Counted from the first letter of the stretch, positions 37,725-47,213 are shown. The stretch: DNA of 64,000 bases from Methylotuvimicrobium alcaliphilum 20Z (GCF_000968535.2 NC_016112.1:1860001-1924000); one strand, 5' to 3'. Translations and numbers: made by a program. The notes: a model not told the origin generated them from the sequence alone.

Positions 37725-39521
37725 ATGGCAATCGTCAAGCTGAAAAAGATTACTTTTTGCGGCATGTTGTCCGATAAGCGTCGGATATTGGAGCAAGTGC
37801 AAGCCTTAGGCGGTCTGCACTTGATTCCTTTAGCCGAACCGCCTGGGCAGGAGTTCGGCGCGCCTAAAAATACCGAAGGCGTGGTCGAAGCGCTTAAATA
37901 TCTTAATGCCTGCGCGAACAAAAGACATCAAATCAAAGACGCGACGCGTTTCGATCTTGAAAGGATTACCGAGGAAGTTTTGGCCATTAAGGCGAAAGTT
38001 CGCGAGTTGACCGATATTTACGACGCCTTGTCGAAACGAATCGATGAGGTTGAACCGTGGGGCGACTTCCAGTTACCGGAAACCGCGCAATTGGCCGGTT
38101 ACCGATTATGGTTTTACATTATTCCCAAAAGAATGATGAAAAAGCTCGAGGACTGCGACTGGGTTTGGCAGACGGTTTATCAGAATAATTTATATTGCTA
38201 TGTCGTCGTCGTTGCCGAATCCGAGCCGCCCGAAAACAGCATGCCGGTGGCAAGAACTCATACCGGCTCGATACCGCTTTCGACATTGAAAACTCAGCGA
38301 AGCCAGGTCGAATTGACGCTCGAGGATTTACAGGCCGAACGAGAGTCCTTGACTCGCTGGATTACCTTGATGACGGTGCATTTCAGTGAGGCGCTGGATC
38401 AGGCCGATTTGGCCAAGGCGCAAACAATTACACGCGACGAGGCCGGCGTGTTCGCCTTGCAAGGCTGGTTGCCGGAAGCACATACCGAAAAATTTCTTCG
38501 TTTTGCCGAACATCATGGTTTGGCCGTATTGGTCGAAGACCCGGATCCCGGCGACAATCCTCCGACCTTGCTCGATAATCCTCGGCAACTGGCCGGCGGC
38601 GAAGATATCGTCAATTTTTATCAAACGCCGAATTATTACGGTTGGGATCCGTCTATTGTCGTGTTTTTTTCATTTAGCGTTTTTTTTGCGATGATTCTGT
38701 CCGACGCCGGTTATGCCGCGGTTTTCGGGTTAATACTGATGTTCAAATGGCGCAGTCTCGGACAAAGCCTCAAAGGTCGCAGGCTAAGGGTATTAGCTGC
38801 TAATACGGTGGTTATCTCGCTCGTCTGGGGCGTTATTTCGGGGGGGTATTTCGGCTATAGTCCGCCTGAAGAAAGATTGGTTTCCGCATTAAAGATCATC
38901 GATATTAACGATTTCGACGGCATGATGCGCTTGTCGATCGCGGTCGGCGTCGGGCATATTGCCTTGGCCAATGCGATTCGAGCCTATCGCCGATACCCTT
39001 CCTTAACGGCATTGGCCTCTATCGGCTGGCTGTTGGCAGTTGTCGGCGGTTTTTGTTTTTGGCTTTCGGCGACAACGGATAATGACGGGTTGCGTCAAGT
39101 AGGCATTATTTTGCCGGCTACGGGCGGCGTTTTGTTGTTGCTGTTCAGCAGCGAACGAGGTTTAAAACGCTGGAGCGACTTGTTTTGGCGTTTGCTGGAC
39201 GGTGTCAAGAGCTTGATCGGCATTACTCAATTATTCGGCGATGTGCTCAGTTATATGCGTCTATTCGCATTGGGTTTGGCTAGCGCATCGTTGGCGCTGA
39301 CTTTTAATCAATTGGCGGTGCAGGTTTATCATGCCTTACCCGGTCCCGGGTTGTTGTTCAGTATTTTGATCTTAATCGTCGGCCATGTCTTGAATCTGAT
39401 GTTATGTTTGATGAGCGGGTTGGTTCATGGTTTGCGTCTGAATTTTATCGAATTTTATAACTGGAGCGTTTCCGATGAAGGTTATCCCTTTAAAGCATTT
39501 TCCAAAAAAGGAGTCCGTTGA
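37725..39521 (+). CDS. ntpI: V/A-type ATPase subunit I (a-subunit)
   Basis: The membrane stator subunit that forms the ion half-channels. It has 598 residues: a cytoplasmic N-terminal half with coiled coils (to about 310) and a C-terminal membrane half with about seven or eight helices. The essential arginine region is seen in LFGDVLSYMRLFALGLAS, and GYFGYSPP and GHVLNLMLCLMSGLVHGLRLNFIEFY are typical. It follows D without a gap and ends in TGATG with the K gene. Confidence 0.93.
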   Translation: MAIVKLKKITFCGMLSDKRRILEQVQALGGLHLIPLAEPPGQEFGAPKNTEGVVEALKYLNACANKRHQIKDATRFDLERITEEVLAIKAKVRELTDIYDALSKRIDEVEPWGDFQLPETAQLAGYRLWFYIIPKRMMKKLEDCDWVWQTVYQNNLYCYVVVVAESEPPENSMPVARTHTGSIPLSTLKTQRSQVELTLEDLQAERESLTRWITLMTVHFSEALDQADLAKAQTITRDEAGVFALQGWLPEAHTEKFLRFAEHHGLAVLVEDPDPGDNPPTLLDNPRQLAGGEDIVNFYQTPNYYGWDPSIVVFFSFSVFFAMILSDAGYAAVFGLILMFKWRSLGQSLKGRRLRVLAANTVVISLVWGVISGGYFGYSPPEERLVSALKIIDINDFDGMMRLSIAVGVGHIALANAIRAYRRYPSLTALASIGWLLAVVGGFCFWLSATTDNDGLRQVGIILPATGGVLLLLFSSERGLKRWSDLFWRLLDGVKSLIGITQLFGDVLSYMRLFALGLASASLALTFNQLAVQVYHALPGPGLLFSILILIVGHVLNLMLCLMSGLVHGLRLNFIEFYNWSVSDEGYPFKAFSKKGVR

Positions 39522-39970
39522 TGGCTGAGGTATTAGTGATTTTAGGATGGATCGGTTTATATGCGCCGATGGCCTTGGGTGCGATCGGCAGCATTATTGG
39601 TTGTGCGGTTGCAGGCCAAGCCGCGATCGGCGCGATGCTCGATACCGAAACCGGGCACGGTCGCTATGTCGGCGTTTCGGCGATGCCGTCTTCTCAGGTG
39701 ATTTATGGCATTGTCGTGATGTTTACGCTGAATCGGCCGATTACCGAAGCGAATGCTTCCGGTATTTTTGCCGTTGGCGTCTTGGCCGGATTCGCACTGA
39801 TGTTCAGTGCGATTTATCAAGGGCAATGCTGCGCCTCGGCGATTCATGCCTCGAAGGCCAAACCCGAGATTTTCGGTTTATCGGTAGCCCCCGCCGCGAT
39901 CGTCGAAGGCTTTGCCGTCTTTGCATTTATTTTCGCCCTAGTGATTAGCGGCGGAATTCCTCAATCTTAA
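39521..39970 (+). CDS. ntpK: V/A-type ATPase subunit K (c-ring proteolipid)
   Basis: The rotor-ring proteolipid: 149 residues, four helices (two fused hairpins). Only the second hairpin has the ion-binding glutamate, Glu129 in AAIVEGFAVF. Ser58-Gln59 in MPSSQVIYG, Gln100 in SAIYQGQ and Glu129 line up with Thr64, Gln65, Gln110 and Glu139 of Enterococcus hirae NtpK (alignment from memory), which bind sodium. A sodium pump is therefore likely. I start at the ATG 39521, overlapping the I stop as TGATG, with AAGGAG upstream; a TTG one codon earlier is less likely. Confidence 0.92.
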   Translation: MAEVLVILGWIGLYAPMALGAIGSIIGCAVAGQAAIGAMLDTETGHGRYVGVSAMPSSQVIYGIVVMFTLNRPITEANASGIFAVGVLAGFALMFSAIYQGQCCASAIHASKAKPEIFGLSVAPAAIVEGFAVFAFIFALVISGGIPQS

Positions 39971-39981
39971 GAGTCGAGAGT

Positions 39982-40671
39982 ATGAAAGCGGAAAAAGCGG
40001 AAGTCGCATCGAGCGGCGTCGAGAAATTGATCGAGCGCTTGAGAGAGGAAGCGATTAATGCCGGACAAGCTAAAGCCGAGGATATCGTCCTTAACGCACA
40101 AAAACGAGCCGCTTGGATTGTCGAGGAAGCCGAGCAAGAGGCGCAATTATTGCTTGAAAAAGCACGAGCCGAAGCCGAAGCGCTTAAATCTTCCGGTGTC
40201 GATGCGTTGCGCTTGGCGGGGCGGGATGCGTTACTTAAATTACGCGATACTTTGCTCGGTAGCTTTAGTCAGGAAGTCATGCGCGTGGTCGGTAAACAAA
40301 TGGCCAAATCCGAATTTATCGAGCAATTGATACTGGCATTGGCGGGCCGAGTACGAGAAAAAACCGGGCTCGATCAAAATTCTAAAATCATTTTTCAATT
40401 ACCCGAGGATATCGTCGGCGTCGAGGATTTGCGAAGAAACCCGGAGGAGCTTAAGCAAGGAGCCTTGTCGCATCTGACCGCCGCGATCGCATCGGATTTG
40501 TTGCGCGATGGCGTATCCTTTGAAGTTTCGGATCAAATCAAATCGGGTATCGTAATCAAGCTTGAAGAGAACAACATGGTCATCGATTTTACCGATGAAG
40601 CCGTTGCCACTTTGTTTTTGGAGCATTTACAACCGCGTTTTAGAGCGCTCTTGCAAGGCATCGTCAAGTGA
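39982..40671 (+). CDS. ntpE: V/A-type ATPase subunit E (peripheral stalk)
   Basis: A 229-residue stalk protein. The first 80 residues are a charged Ala/Glu/Lys-rich coiled coil (EEAEQEAQLLLEKARAEAEAL), and the C-terminal domain holds the head-binding fold (VVGKQMAKSEFIEQLI, ending FRALLQGIVK). It fits subunit E of the Chlamydia/Bacteroidetes-type enzymes better than the archaeal one by position next to the DUF2764 gene. No separate G/H subunit gene is present. It overlaps the next gene by four bases. Confidence 0.85.
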   Translation: MKAEKAEVASSGVEKLIERLREEAINAGQAKAEDIVLNAQKRAAWIVEEAEQEAQLLLEKARAEAEALKSSGVDALRLAGRDALLKLRDTLLGSFSQEVMRVVGKQMAKSEFIEQLILALAGRVREKTGLDQNSKIIFQLPEDIVGVEDLRRNPEELKQGALSHLTAAIASDLLRDGVSFEVSDQIKSGIVIKLEENNMVIDFTDEAVATLFLEHLQPRFRALLQGIVK

Positions 40672-41354
40672 GCGGCGAAAATTATAAATATACGCTTTTA
40701 CTTAGCAGCCTTCCTGTCCATCCGACGGAACTATTCGAGACCCGTCAGCCGCCGATTTCGCGCATTCAGTTGGATAAGCGTTTGGCCTTGCTAGATAACG
40801 AAGATGCCGACGATTTGGCAAGAATTGAAGCCTTGCTGCATTGGTCGAAAATGAAAGAACTCGATGACGAAGCCGTCGTTAAACAAGGGATGGTCATGTG
40901 GCGTGCAATCAGGAACCCGTTTCTAAAAGAGGTCGTCATGTGGCGTTTGGAATTAAGGACTATTTTGACGGCGCTCAGAAGAAGGCGCGACGGCGAAAGT
41001 TTAACCTTGGGCGCGCCTTTTGACGGTTTTGGCGAGCGTTTACGCTTTATCAAAAAACATTGGCGCGAATCGGCTTTCGGAATGGATGCCTTATTGCCTT
41101 GGGTTAGGCAAGTCAGCGAGCTGATTGAACAAGATAGTCCGCTGGAGTTGGAAAGACTGATTCTCGAGTTGATTTGGCGGCATTATCAGAGAGTCGGGCA
41201 GGGGCATTATTTCGATTTTCCCGCAGTCGTCATTTATGTATTGAAATGGGATGTCATTAACCGTTGGACCCATTACGACAAAGAGCAGGCCGTTTTACGA
41301 TTTGACGAATTAGTCTCGGCCGGATTAGACGGCGTTTCGATTGAATTTGGATAA
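40668..41354 (+). CDS. DUF2764 family protein of the V-type ATPase operon
   Basis: A 228-residue, mostly helical protein with a GTG start overlapping the E stop. It opens with NYKYTLLLSSLPVHPTELFE and has a LLHWSKMKELDDEA segment followed by FLKEVVMWRLELRTILTALR, the DUF2764 pattern. DUF2764 genes occur almost only between E and A of bacterial V-type ATPase operons, such as in Chlamydia. Because subunit C is missing from those operons, and from this one, DUF2764 is a candidate for its role as the socket between rotor and ring; that is inference. Confidence 0.82.
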   Translation: MSGENYKYTLLLSSLPVHPTELFETRQPPISRIQLDKRLALLDNEDADDLARIEALLHWSKMKELDDEAVVKQGMVMWRAIRNPFLKEVVMWRLELRTILTALRRRRDGESLTLGAPFDGFGERLRFIKKHWRESAFGMDALLPWVRQVSELIEQDSPLELERLILELIWRHYQRVGQGHYFDFPAVVIYVLKWDVINRWTHYDKEQAVLRFDELVSAGLDGVSIEFG

Positions 41355-41363
41355 ATTTCTACG

Positions 41364-43190
41364 ATGAATGAAAGCACATTGACAACGGGTTTGGATCAGG
41401 CTTCGGCGAGAGTCGTCTCTGTTCAGGACGATATTGTATCGATCGAATCGGTTGCTGACACGCCGCTGACGAAGAATGAAGTCATTTATATTTTGCCGAG
41501 CCGAAGCGAAGCTAAACATAAAGAGCGGCTTAAAGCGGAAGTATTGCGTATTTACGGCAACCGCGCCGACGCACAAGTTTATGAAAACACGACAGGAGTC
41601 GGTGTCGGCGATCCGGTTGTGCAGACCGGCGAATTGTTGTCGGTCGAACTAGGGCCGGGGTTATTGGGACAGGTTTATGACGGCTTGCAAAATCCCCTCG
41701 ATTTATTGGCGACCGAATTCGGCTATTTTTTGCCTCGAGGCGTCGATTTGCCGGCGTTGGATCAAAATACCAAATGGGCATTCACGCCGTGTGTGCAAAC
41801 CGGTGCAAAACTCTATGCCGGTTGTGCGATCGGTGCCGTGCAGGAGCGACGCTTCAGCCATAAGATTATGGTGCCGTTCGACATCGTTGGCGAGGTCGAA
41901 GTCACTTGGATTCAGGAAGGTAATGTTACGGTCGATGAAGCTGTCGCAAAAATCAAACTGGCCAACGACAAAGAGCAAATCATTACGCTCAAACAACGTT
42001 GGCCGATTCGCTTGCCGTTATCGCAACAATTGCTGCGCAATAATGTGGTGCAACGCCAATATCCATCTGACCCCTTGATAACGCATTTACGTTTGATCGA
42101 TACTTTTTTTCCGATTGCCAGAGGCGGTACCGGCTGTATTCCCGGGCCTTTCGGCGCAGGTAAGACGGTTTTACAGAGTTTGATATCGAGAAATTCGGAG
42201 GTTGACATTGTCATCGTAGTCGCCTGCGGCGAGCGAGCCGGCGAAGTGGTCGAGACCATTACCGAGTTTCCGTTGACGATCGATCCAAAAACCGGCGGAT
42301 CGTTGATGGACCGCACGATCATTATCTGTAACACTTCGTCGATGCCGGTTGCGGCTAGGGAGGCATCGATTTATACGGGAATCACGCTCGGTGAATATTA
42401 TCGGCAAATGGGTTTGAATGTATTGCTGCTGGCCGACTCGACGTCGCGTTGGGCGCAGGCGATGCGCGAAACGTCGGCGCGACTCGAGGAAATTCCGGGC
42501 GAAGAGGCTTTTCCGGCCTATTTGGACTCGGCGATCAAAAACATTTACGAGCGGGCCGGCGTAATTAAAAATCGTGACGGCGGAACCGGTAGTCTCACGA
42601 TGATCGGCACCGTTTCGCCGGCCGGCGGTAATTTCGAAGAACCGGTTACGCAATCGACCTTGAGTACGGTCAAGACCTTCTTGGGTCTCAGTGCCGACCG
42701 GGCATATAAACGTTTTTATCCGGCCGTCGATCCGTTGCTGTCCTGGTCTCGTTATTTAGAGCAGCTTAGGTCTTGGTATGATCGTGAGCTTATTTCAGGG
42801 TGGACTGAACGCGTATCCAAAGTTTTAGATTTGCTTGTTCGGGGCGATAGTGTCTATCAAATGATACAAGTCGCCGGCGAGGAAGGTGTGACCTTGGAAG
42901 ATTTTGTGCTGTATCAGCAAGCCATGTTTATCGACATGATCTATCTGCAACAGGATGCTTTCGACGATGTTGACGTGTCGGTGCCGCTTGATCGGCAAAA
43001 AGAAATATTTATGCTCATTATCAAGTTGGTTGATGCGGAGTATCGCTTTACCGATCAAAACCATGCGCGGGATTATTTTACCCGGCTGACCGGACTCTTC
43101 AAAAATCTTAATTATGCAGTTTGGCGTTCAGCCGAGTATAACGATTTACTCGCTAAAATAGAGAATTTGTATAAATCGGTCGATAATTAG
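41364..43190 (+). CDS. ntpA: V/A-type ATPase catalytic subunit A
   Basis: The catalytic head subunit, 608 residues. The Walker A loop is GPFGAGKTVLQSLISRN, the catalytic arginine-finger region is on B, and CGERAGEVVETITEFP, ADSTSRWAQAMRETSARLEEIPGEE (two overlapping motifs: ADSTSRWAQAMRE and SARLEEIPGEE) and GSLTMIGTVSPAGGNFEEPV are hallmarks of A. The A-specific insert region (about 120-190) is present. It is last in the operon, after DUF2764, instead of before B. Its TAG stop (43188-43190) falls inside the terminal bases of a family A repeat, so the repeat inserted exactly at the gene end. Confidence 0.95.
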   Translation: MNESTLTTGLDQASARVVSVQDDIVSIESVADTPLTKNEVIYILPSRSEAKHKERLKAEVLRIYGNRADAQVYENTTGVGVGDPVVQTGELLSVELGPGLLGQVYDGLQNPLDLLATEFGYFLPRGVDLPALDQNTKWAFTPCVQTGAKLYAGCAIGAVQERRFSHKIMVPFDIVGEVEVTWIQEGNVTVDEAVAKIKLANDKEQIITLKQRWPIRLPLSQQLLRNNVVQRQYPSDPLITHLRLIDTFFPIARGGTGCIPGPFGAGKTVLQSLISRNSEVDIVIVVACGERAGEVVETITEFPLTIDPKTGGSLMDRTIIICNTSSMPVAAREASIYTGITLGEYYRQMGLNVLLLADSTSRWAQAMRETSARLEEIPGEEAFPAYLDSAIKNIYERAGVIKNRDGGTGSLTMIGTVSPAGGNFEEPVTQSTLSTVKTFLGLSADRAYKRFYPAVDPLLSWSRYLEQLRSWYDRELISGWTERVSKVLDLLVRGDSVYQMIQVAGEEGVTLEDFVLYQQAMFIDMIYLQQDAFDDVDVSVPLDRQKEIFMLIIKLVDAEYRFTDQNHARDYFTRLTGLFKNLNYAVWRSAEYNDLLAKIENLYKSVDN

Positions 43191-43374
43191 GAATATGCAC
43201 AAAATAACTTCTACAAGTAGTAGGCTTTGCGGAGGTTCGGTGACTCGCTTGACAGGACGCCGTGAATACGTCCCTGTAGGCTTGACGGCGGCTATCCCTG
43301 CCGCCGACACCTGTCAATCGAGCCACCAAACCCCCTTCCAGCAGTTGTCTAGGTTATTTCATGCGCGTTCCTTA
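43187..43374 (+). repeat. Family A palindromic repeat, short copy across the ntpA stop
   Basis: Starts TTAGGAATATGCACAAAATA and ends ATTTCATGCGCGTTCCTTA; inside GACAGGACGCCGTGAATACG and GGCGGCTATCCCTGCCGCC. It lacks the CCATGGATGGC module of the longer copies. 43374-43430 (AGCAATTCCCAGTTTGAACA...) recurs at 46513-46565. Confidence 0.8.
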
Positions 43375-43437
43375 GCAATTCCCAGTTTGAACATGTTCTC
43401 GCGGTTTTAGGGTGGGGTATGGAGCATGCCCGTTTAA

Positions 43438-43629
43438 CCTAAAAAGAGCAGTTGACATGTGTTGTAGACCGTTCGCGCTGAGCCAAGTCGAAGCATGAAG
43501 GATCTACAACACTTTCACCGTCTTGGTGGAGCCTCAAACTACCGTTTACCCTTCGACGGCGCTCTCCTGAGCGCAGCCGAAGGGCTCAGGGCGAACGGTA
43601 GTTTGAGGCTCTCAACTACTCTTTTTAGG
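43438..43629 (+). repeat. Family C MITE-like repeat
   Basis: Ends CCTAAAAAGAGCAGTTGA and TCAACTACTCTTTTTAGG are 18-base inverted repeats with one mismatch. Inside are TGTTGTAGA/TCTACAACA and CTCAAACTACCG/CGGTAGTTTGAG hairpins. Opposite orientation to 21740-21905. Confidence 0.75.
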
Positions 43630-43662
43630 ATGATTGCTTTCCAATACACTGAGCGTGGAAGA

Positions 43663-43840
43663 GGGTGCGATTACTCGCTTGACAGGACGCCGCGAACCCA
43701 GCACCTAAATTCCATAGGTCTTTGGCAATGATTCAAAATCATGGCTTATTTAGGTGCTGGGTAAATACATCCCTGTAGGCTCTATGCCAGCACCCCGGCG
43801 CTTCCTTAGGCACTGCCGAAATTTGAAGTGCGAAAGGTAT
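43663..43840. repeat. Chimeric repeat with nested 67-base hairpin
   Basis: A GGGTGCGATTACTCGCTTGA/CAGGACGCC core is split after CCGCGA by a 67-base unit (43696-43762) with perfect 14-base inverted ends ACCCAGCACCTAAA / TTTAGGTGCTGGGT; the core resumes as AATACATCCCTGTAGGCT and ends in a family B right end (GCCGAAATTTGAAGTGCG to 43840). Confidence 0.65.
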
Positions 43841-43854
43841 GTTTTTGCATGTTC

Positions 43855-45606
43855 CTAGGTTTTAAATTGGCCAACCATTTCTTTTAATTGACTGGCTAAG
43901 GTCAGCAATTCTCGGCATGCGGTCGTTGTGTTTCTAGCGCCGACCGAAGTTTCATTGGAAACCGAGCTGATATTGCTGATGTTGCGGTTGATTTCCTCGG
44001 CGACCATACTTTGTTGTTCGGCGGCGCTCGCGATTAAATTGTTCATGTCGTTGATTGTATCGATTTTATCGCTGATGCTGGCGATCGCCTCGCCGGCCGA
44101 TGCAGCTTGATCAACGCTGGTCGTGGCTTGTTTTTTTCCGTTTTCCATAACTTTAACAGCTTGTTCGGCGCGGGTTTGTAAGCGTTCTATCGTTTTTTGG
44201 ATTTCCAATGTTGAATTTTGCGTGCGGCTTGCCAGTGTTCTGACTTCGTCGGCGACAACCGCGAATCCTCGGCCTTGTTCGCCGGCTCTAGCCGCTTCGA
44301 TTGCGGCATTCAATGCCAGGAGGTTGGTTTGTTCGGCGATACCTTGAATGACGCCTAATACTTCGCCGATGCTATTGCTATCCGACTGCAGTTCATGGAT
44401 GACATGCGCGGCATTTTCCACTTCGGATGCCAGCCGGTTAATGTCTGCAACGGCAGCCGTCACAACATTTTTGCCTGTCAACGCTTCGGCGTCTGCTTTT
44501 GATGCGGCCTCTGAGGCTTTAACAGCATTGCGAGCGACTTCTTGAACGGTGGCTGTCATCTCTTCCATTGCTGTCGCTACTTGTGTGGTTTCCGATTGTT
44601 GCCTATCGACACCGTGTTCGGTTTCTTCGGAAATATTAGCAAGTCGTTGCGAGGCTTGAGTCAGTTGCTCGCTGGTCGTGCTGATGTGGTCGACGGTTTT
44701 GGCTATTTTTTTCACGAAATTGTTGAAACTATGCGCAACCCAAGCAAATTCTGTTTTTCCTTCGGTTTTTAGCCTGGCTCTCAGGTCGCCTTCTCCGCTG
44801 GCAATATCTTGTAGTTTCAGTGCCAGATCGGTTAACGGTGCAATGATGATGCGGTTCATCGAAATATAACCGGCTGCCCCTATTACGATCAACGTGATAA
44901 TCGTAAAGCCTATTGCGTACAATACATGGGTTCTTAGTTGTTCATTGACACGGTTCAGCGGTGTAATGATTTCAAAGGCGCCATGAAGGTCGCCGGCACG
45001 CTTGTTTTCCATTCGATAACCAAGAATATCGCTTCCTGCATAATTGCCCCACAGTTCGCTAGAAGTTGCCGGATCGCCATGGCAAAATTCGCATTGCTTG
45101 GCCAATCTTACCGGTCTAAAATAGCGGATTTCTTGGGTTTCTTCGTCGATGTAAGAGTATTCGGTGGATTGCGGGTTATTTTGGAAGAATTGAAGGGCTT
45201 TTTGTTCCAGCGCATCGGCTTCGTTAGCAGGATTCCGGGCGCCGACTCGGGGTGCTTTGAATCGGAAGTTGCCTTCTTTGGCTTTGGCTTCGACGACATC
45301 CATTGCATTCATAACCGGGACCGTAGCTAATATTTTTGCTCTGCGTTCGGGGTTTATGCTGTCGCCGGCCATTATTTTTACTAGCTCGACAGAAAAAATG
45401 CCGCTTTCCCATTTTTGATTGGTATTTTCCCTAACCGATTCGGAAACCAGTAGCAGGTTCTTGGCATTTTGAATTTCGGATTCGATCAGTTTTTGTTTTT
45501 CCGATATCCCGTACGTTACCAATAAGCCACAAGCTATGATTGCCAGTCCCGTAAGAGTGATAGCCACTACTTTAACGCCAACAGAGTTCCAATTCATCAT
45601 TATCAT
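43855..45606 (-). CDS. Methyl-accepting chemotaxis protein with c-type haem sensor (DUF3365/Tll0287-like)
   Basis: A 583-residue chemoreceptor. Helix 1 is at about 12-32 and helix 2 at about 231-253. The periplasmic part is a Tll0287-like DUF3365 domain carrying one haem-c motif CEFCH (Cys172, Cys175, His176) in [17 protein letters not shown] domain and the signalling hairpin follow, with the conserved tip [20 protein letters not shown] and [15 protein letters not shown]. It probably senses redox state or a gas ligand such as oxygen, NO or CO and steers motility through CheA/CheW. No CheR-docking pentapeptide is seen at the end (MVGQFKT). Stands alone on the minus strand. Confidence 0.9.
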   Translation of the reverse strand: MIMMNWNSVGVKVVAITLTGLAIIACGLLVTYGISEKQKLIESEIQNAKNLLLVSESVRENTNQKWESGIFSVELVKIMAGDSINPERRAKILATVPVMNAMDVVEAKAKEGNFRFKAPRVGARNPANEADALEQKALQFFQNNPQSTEYSYIDEETQEIRYFRPVRLAKQCEFCHGDPATSSELWGNYAGSDILGYRMENKRAGDLHGAFEIITPLNRVNEQLRTHVLYAIGFTIITLIVIGAAGYISMNRIIIAPLTDLALKLQDIASGEGDLRARLKTEGKTEFAWVAHSFNNFVKKIAKTVDHISTTSEQLTQASQRLANISEETEHGVDRQQSETTQVATAMEEMTATVQEVARNAVKASEAASKADAEALTGKNVVTAAVADINRLASEVENAAHVIHELQSDSNSIGEVLGVIQGIAEQTNLLALNAAIEAARAGEQGRGFAVVADEVRTLASRTQNSTLEIQKTIERLQTRAEQAVKVMENGKKQATTSVDQAASAGEAIASISDKIDTINDMNNLIASAAEQQSMVAEEINRNISNISSVSNETSVGARNTTTACRELLTLASQLKEMVGQFKT

Positions 45607-46730
45607 TTTTGTTCTCCAGCATATCCTGAGTAAGTATTATATGCGATATGCATTGTCAATTGGCCGTACAGTTCAAGCCTGGTTACGGATTTAGTTGTTA
45701 AAAAGTAATTCTTCGACGTAGGTTATTTATTCATGGACAAGCTTGACCCGATGCGCCGATTAGCTCGAAGTCGGTATTGCAAACTTTAACCCAATCGACT
45801 TAAGTGCTTGTCTATGGGCTGATTACAAATCCGACTGCTGGAATAGCGGGTTTTGCATATACCCATCATAGATCAAAATTCGACACCGGGGCGATCACCG
45901 GCGCCATCTTAGGAGCTGACGAACTTTGAAGTGCGAAGGGGGTGTATATCAAAAGAGCTGTTTAATAGAGTGGTCGCGAAGACTACACCGTTAATTAGAA
46001 TAGCTTATAAATCGGCTAATGAGTATTTTACTTTAATAATAGTAAGGTTATATTGCTAAAAACGAATTTTATGAATTAAATCATAAAAATAACCTGCGTC
46101 ATCATGCGCGTAAACATGAATCCGGAAACGGTTTGTCGCTTTTTTATCATGAATACTGTCTTAACCTAAGTTTTAATAATTGTAGAGCCTGTAGACTAAC
46201 ATATTGAATTATTTGAGTTAAAAGTTATCCCAGTTGTTGACCCAACCTTTAAAAACATGGCTGGTCTCTATACGGAACTATGATGTTTATTTTTAGTTAT
46301 TCAATGCTTTATAAGCGAAAGGTGATAAAGCTTGGTTGGTTTGCTAAAGAAATCGCTGGTATGCGTCGTACAGAGTATGATCGCGGAAGTAGGGTCATTC
46401 GCGCTTAAAATTGCGGCATTGTCTGAGTCGCCTGCCCCACCGTGCCCGGTTTTTATCGGCTTGAAAGTATACATTGGATGAGATCAAATCGATACTCCAA
46501 AGAGTTATTGCCAGCAATTCCCAGTTTGAACATGTTCTCGGAGTTTAGTGTGTGGAGCATGCCTATTGCAACTTCGCTAGCCATGCACCATACCTTAATT
46601 TAATTTTTGAGTGCAAAGAGAGTAGTGGCGCTGTTCATAACAGAGGTAAAGTTAAGAGGATTCGATCCTTCAATCGTGATCAAGCTAATGTAAACTATAG
46701 GGCGTTTTAATCAAAAAAGATCGAACAGCT
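45607..46730. other. Long gene-free stretch with two diverged repeats
   Basis: I see no convincing gene in these 1.1 kb. 45859-45946 is a diverged family B element (ATACCC...ATTCGACACC; GACGAACTTTGAAGTGCGAA). 46513-46565 repeats the AGCAATTCCCAGTTTGAACA block of 43374-43430. The rest is AT-rich with no recognised RNA or regulatory motif. Confidence 0.5.
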
Positions 46731-47213
46731 ATGAAAAAAATCAAAGTTCTTTTTGTTTGCATGGGTAATATTTGCCGTTCTCCGACTGCCGAAGGAGTGT
46801 TTACCAAGCTAATTGAAGAGGAAGGGCTTAGGCACTTATTCGAAATCGATTCAGCAGGAACGCATGCCTATCATGTTGGCGAGCAGCCCGATTTAAGGGC
46901 TCAAAAAGCCGCAAGAGAGCGTGGTATCGAATTGCAACATTTGCAAGCCAGGAAAGTTATTTATGGGGATTTCGAGGGCTATGATTATTTGCTGGCGATG
47001 GATGACGACAATTATTCGATTCTGCTTGAAGCTTGTCCCGAAGTTCATCGGGACAAGATAAGTTATTTGTTGGATCATGCGCCGCATGTTGGTACGCGTG
47101 AGGTGCCGGATCCATACTACGGCGGTCGGTATGGATTTGAACGAGTGTTGGATTTGGTTGAAGAAGCTGCGGCGGGTTTTTTGAATCGCTTAAGAGAGAA
47201 AGGGGAGATATGA
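46731..47213 (+). CDS. Low-molecular-weight protein-tyrosine phosphatase
   Basis: A 160-residue cytosolic phosphatase. The phosphate loop VCMGNICRSPTAEG has the CX5R-S catalytic motif near the N-terminus, and the general acid Asp is in EVPDPYYGG. It removes phosphate from protein tyrosines; in bacteria members near polysaccharide export genes act on tyrosine kinases, but no such genes are near, so this is the stand-alone type. Length and motifs are complete. Confidence 0.93.
   Translation: MKKIKVLFVCMGNICRSPTAEGVFTKLIEEEGLRHLFEIDSAGTHAYHVGEQPDLRAQKAARERGIELQHLQARKVIYGDFEGYDYLLAMDDDNYSILLEACPEVHRDKISYLLDHAPHVGTREVPDPYYGGRYGFERVLDLVEEAAAGFLNRLREKGEI

Noticed and set aside
43195-43731. Two short plus-strand frames after ntpA
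   Set aside because: They read through family A and family C repeats and have no independent support.
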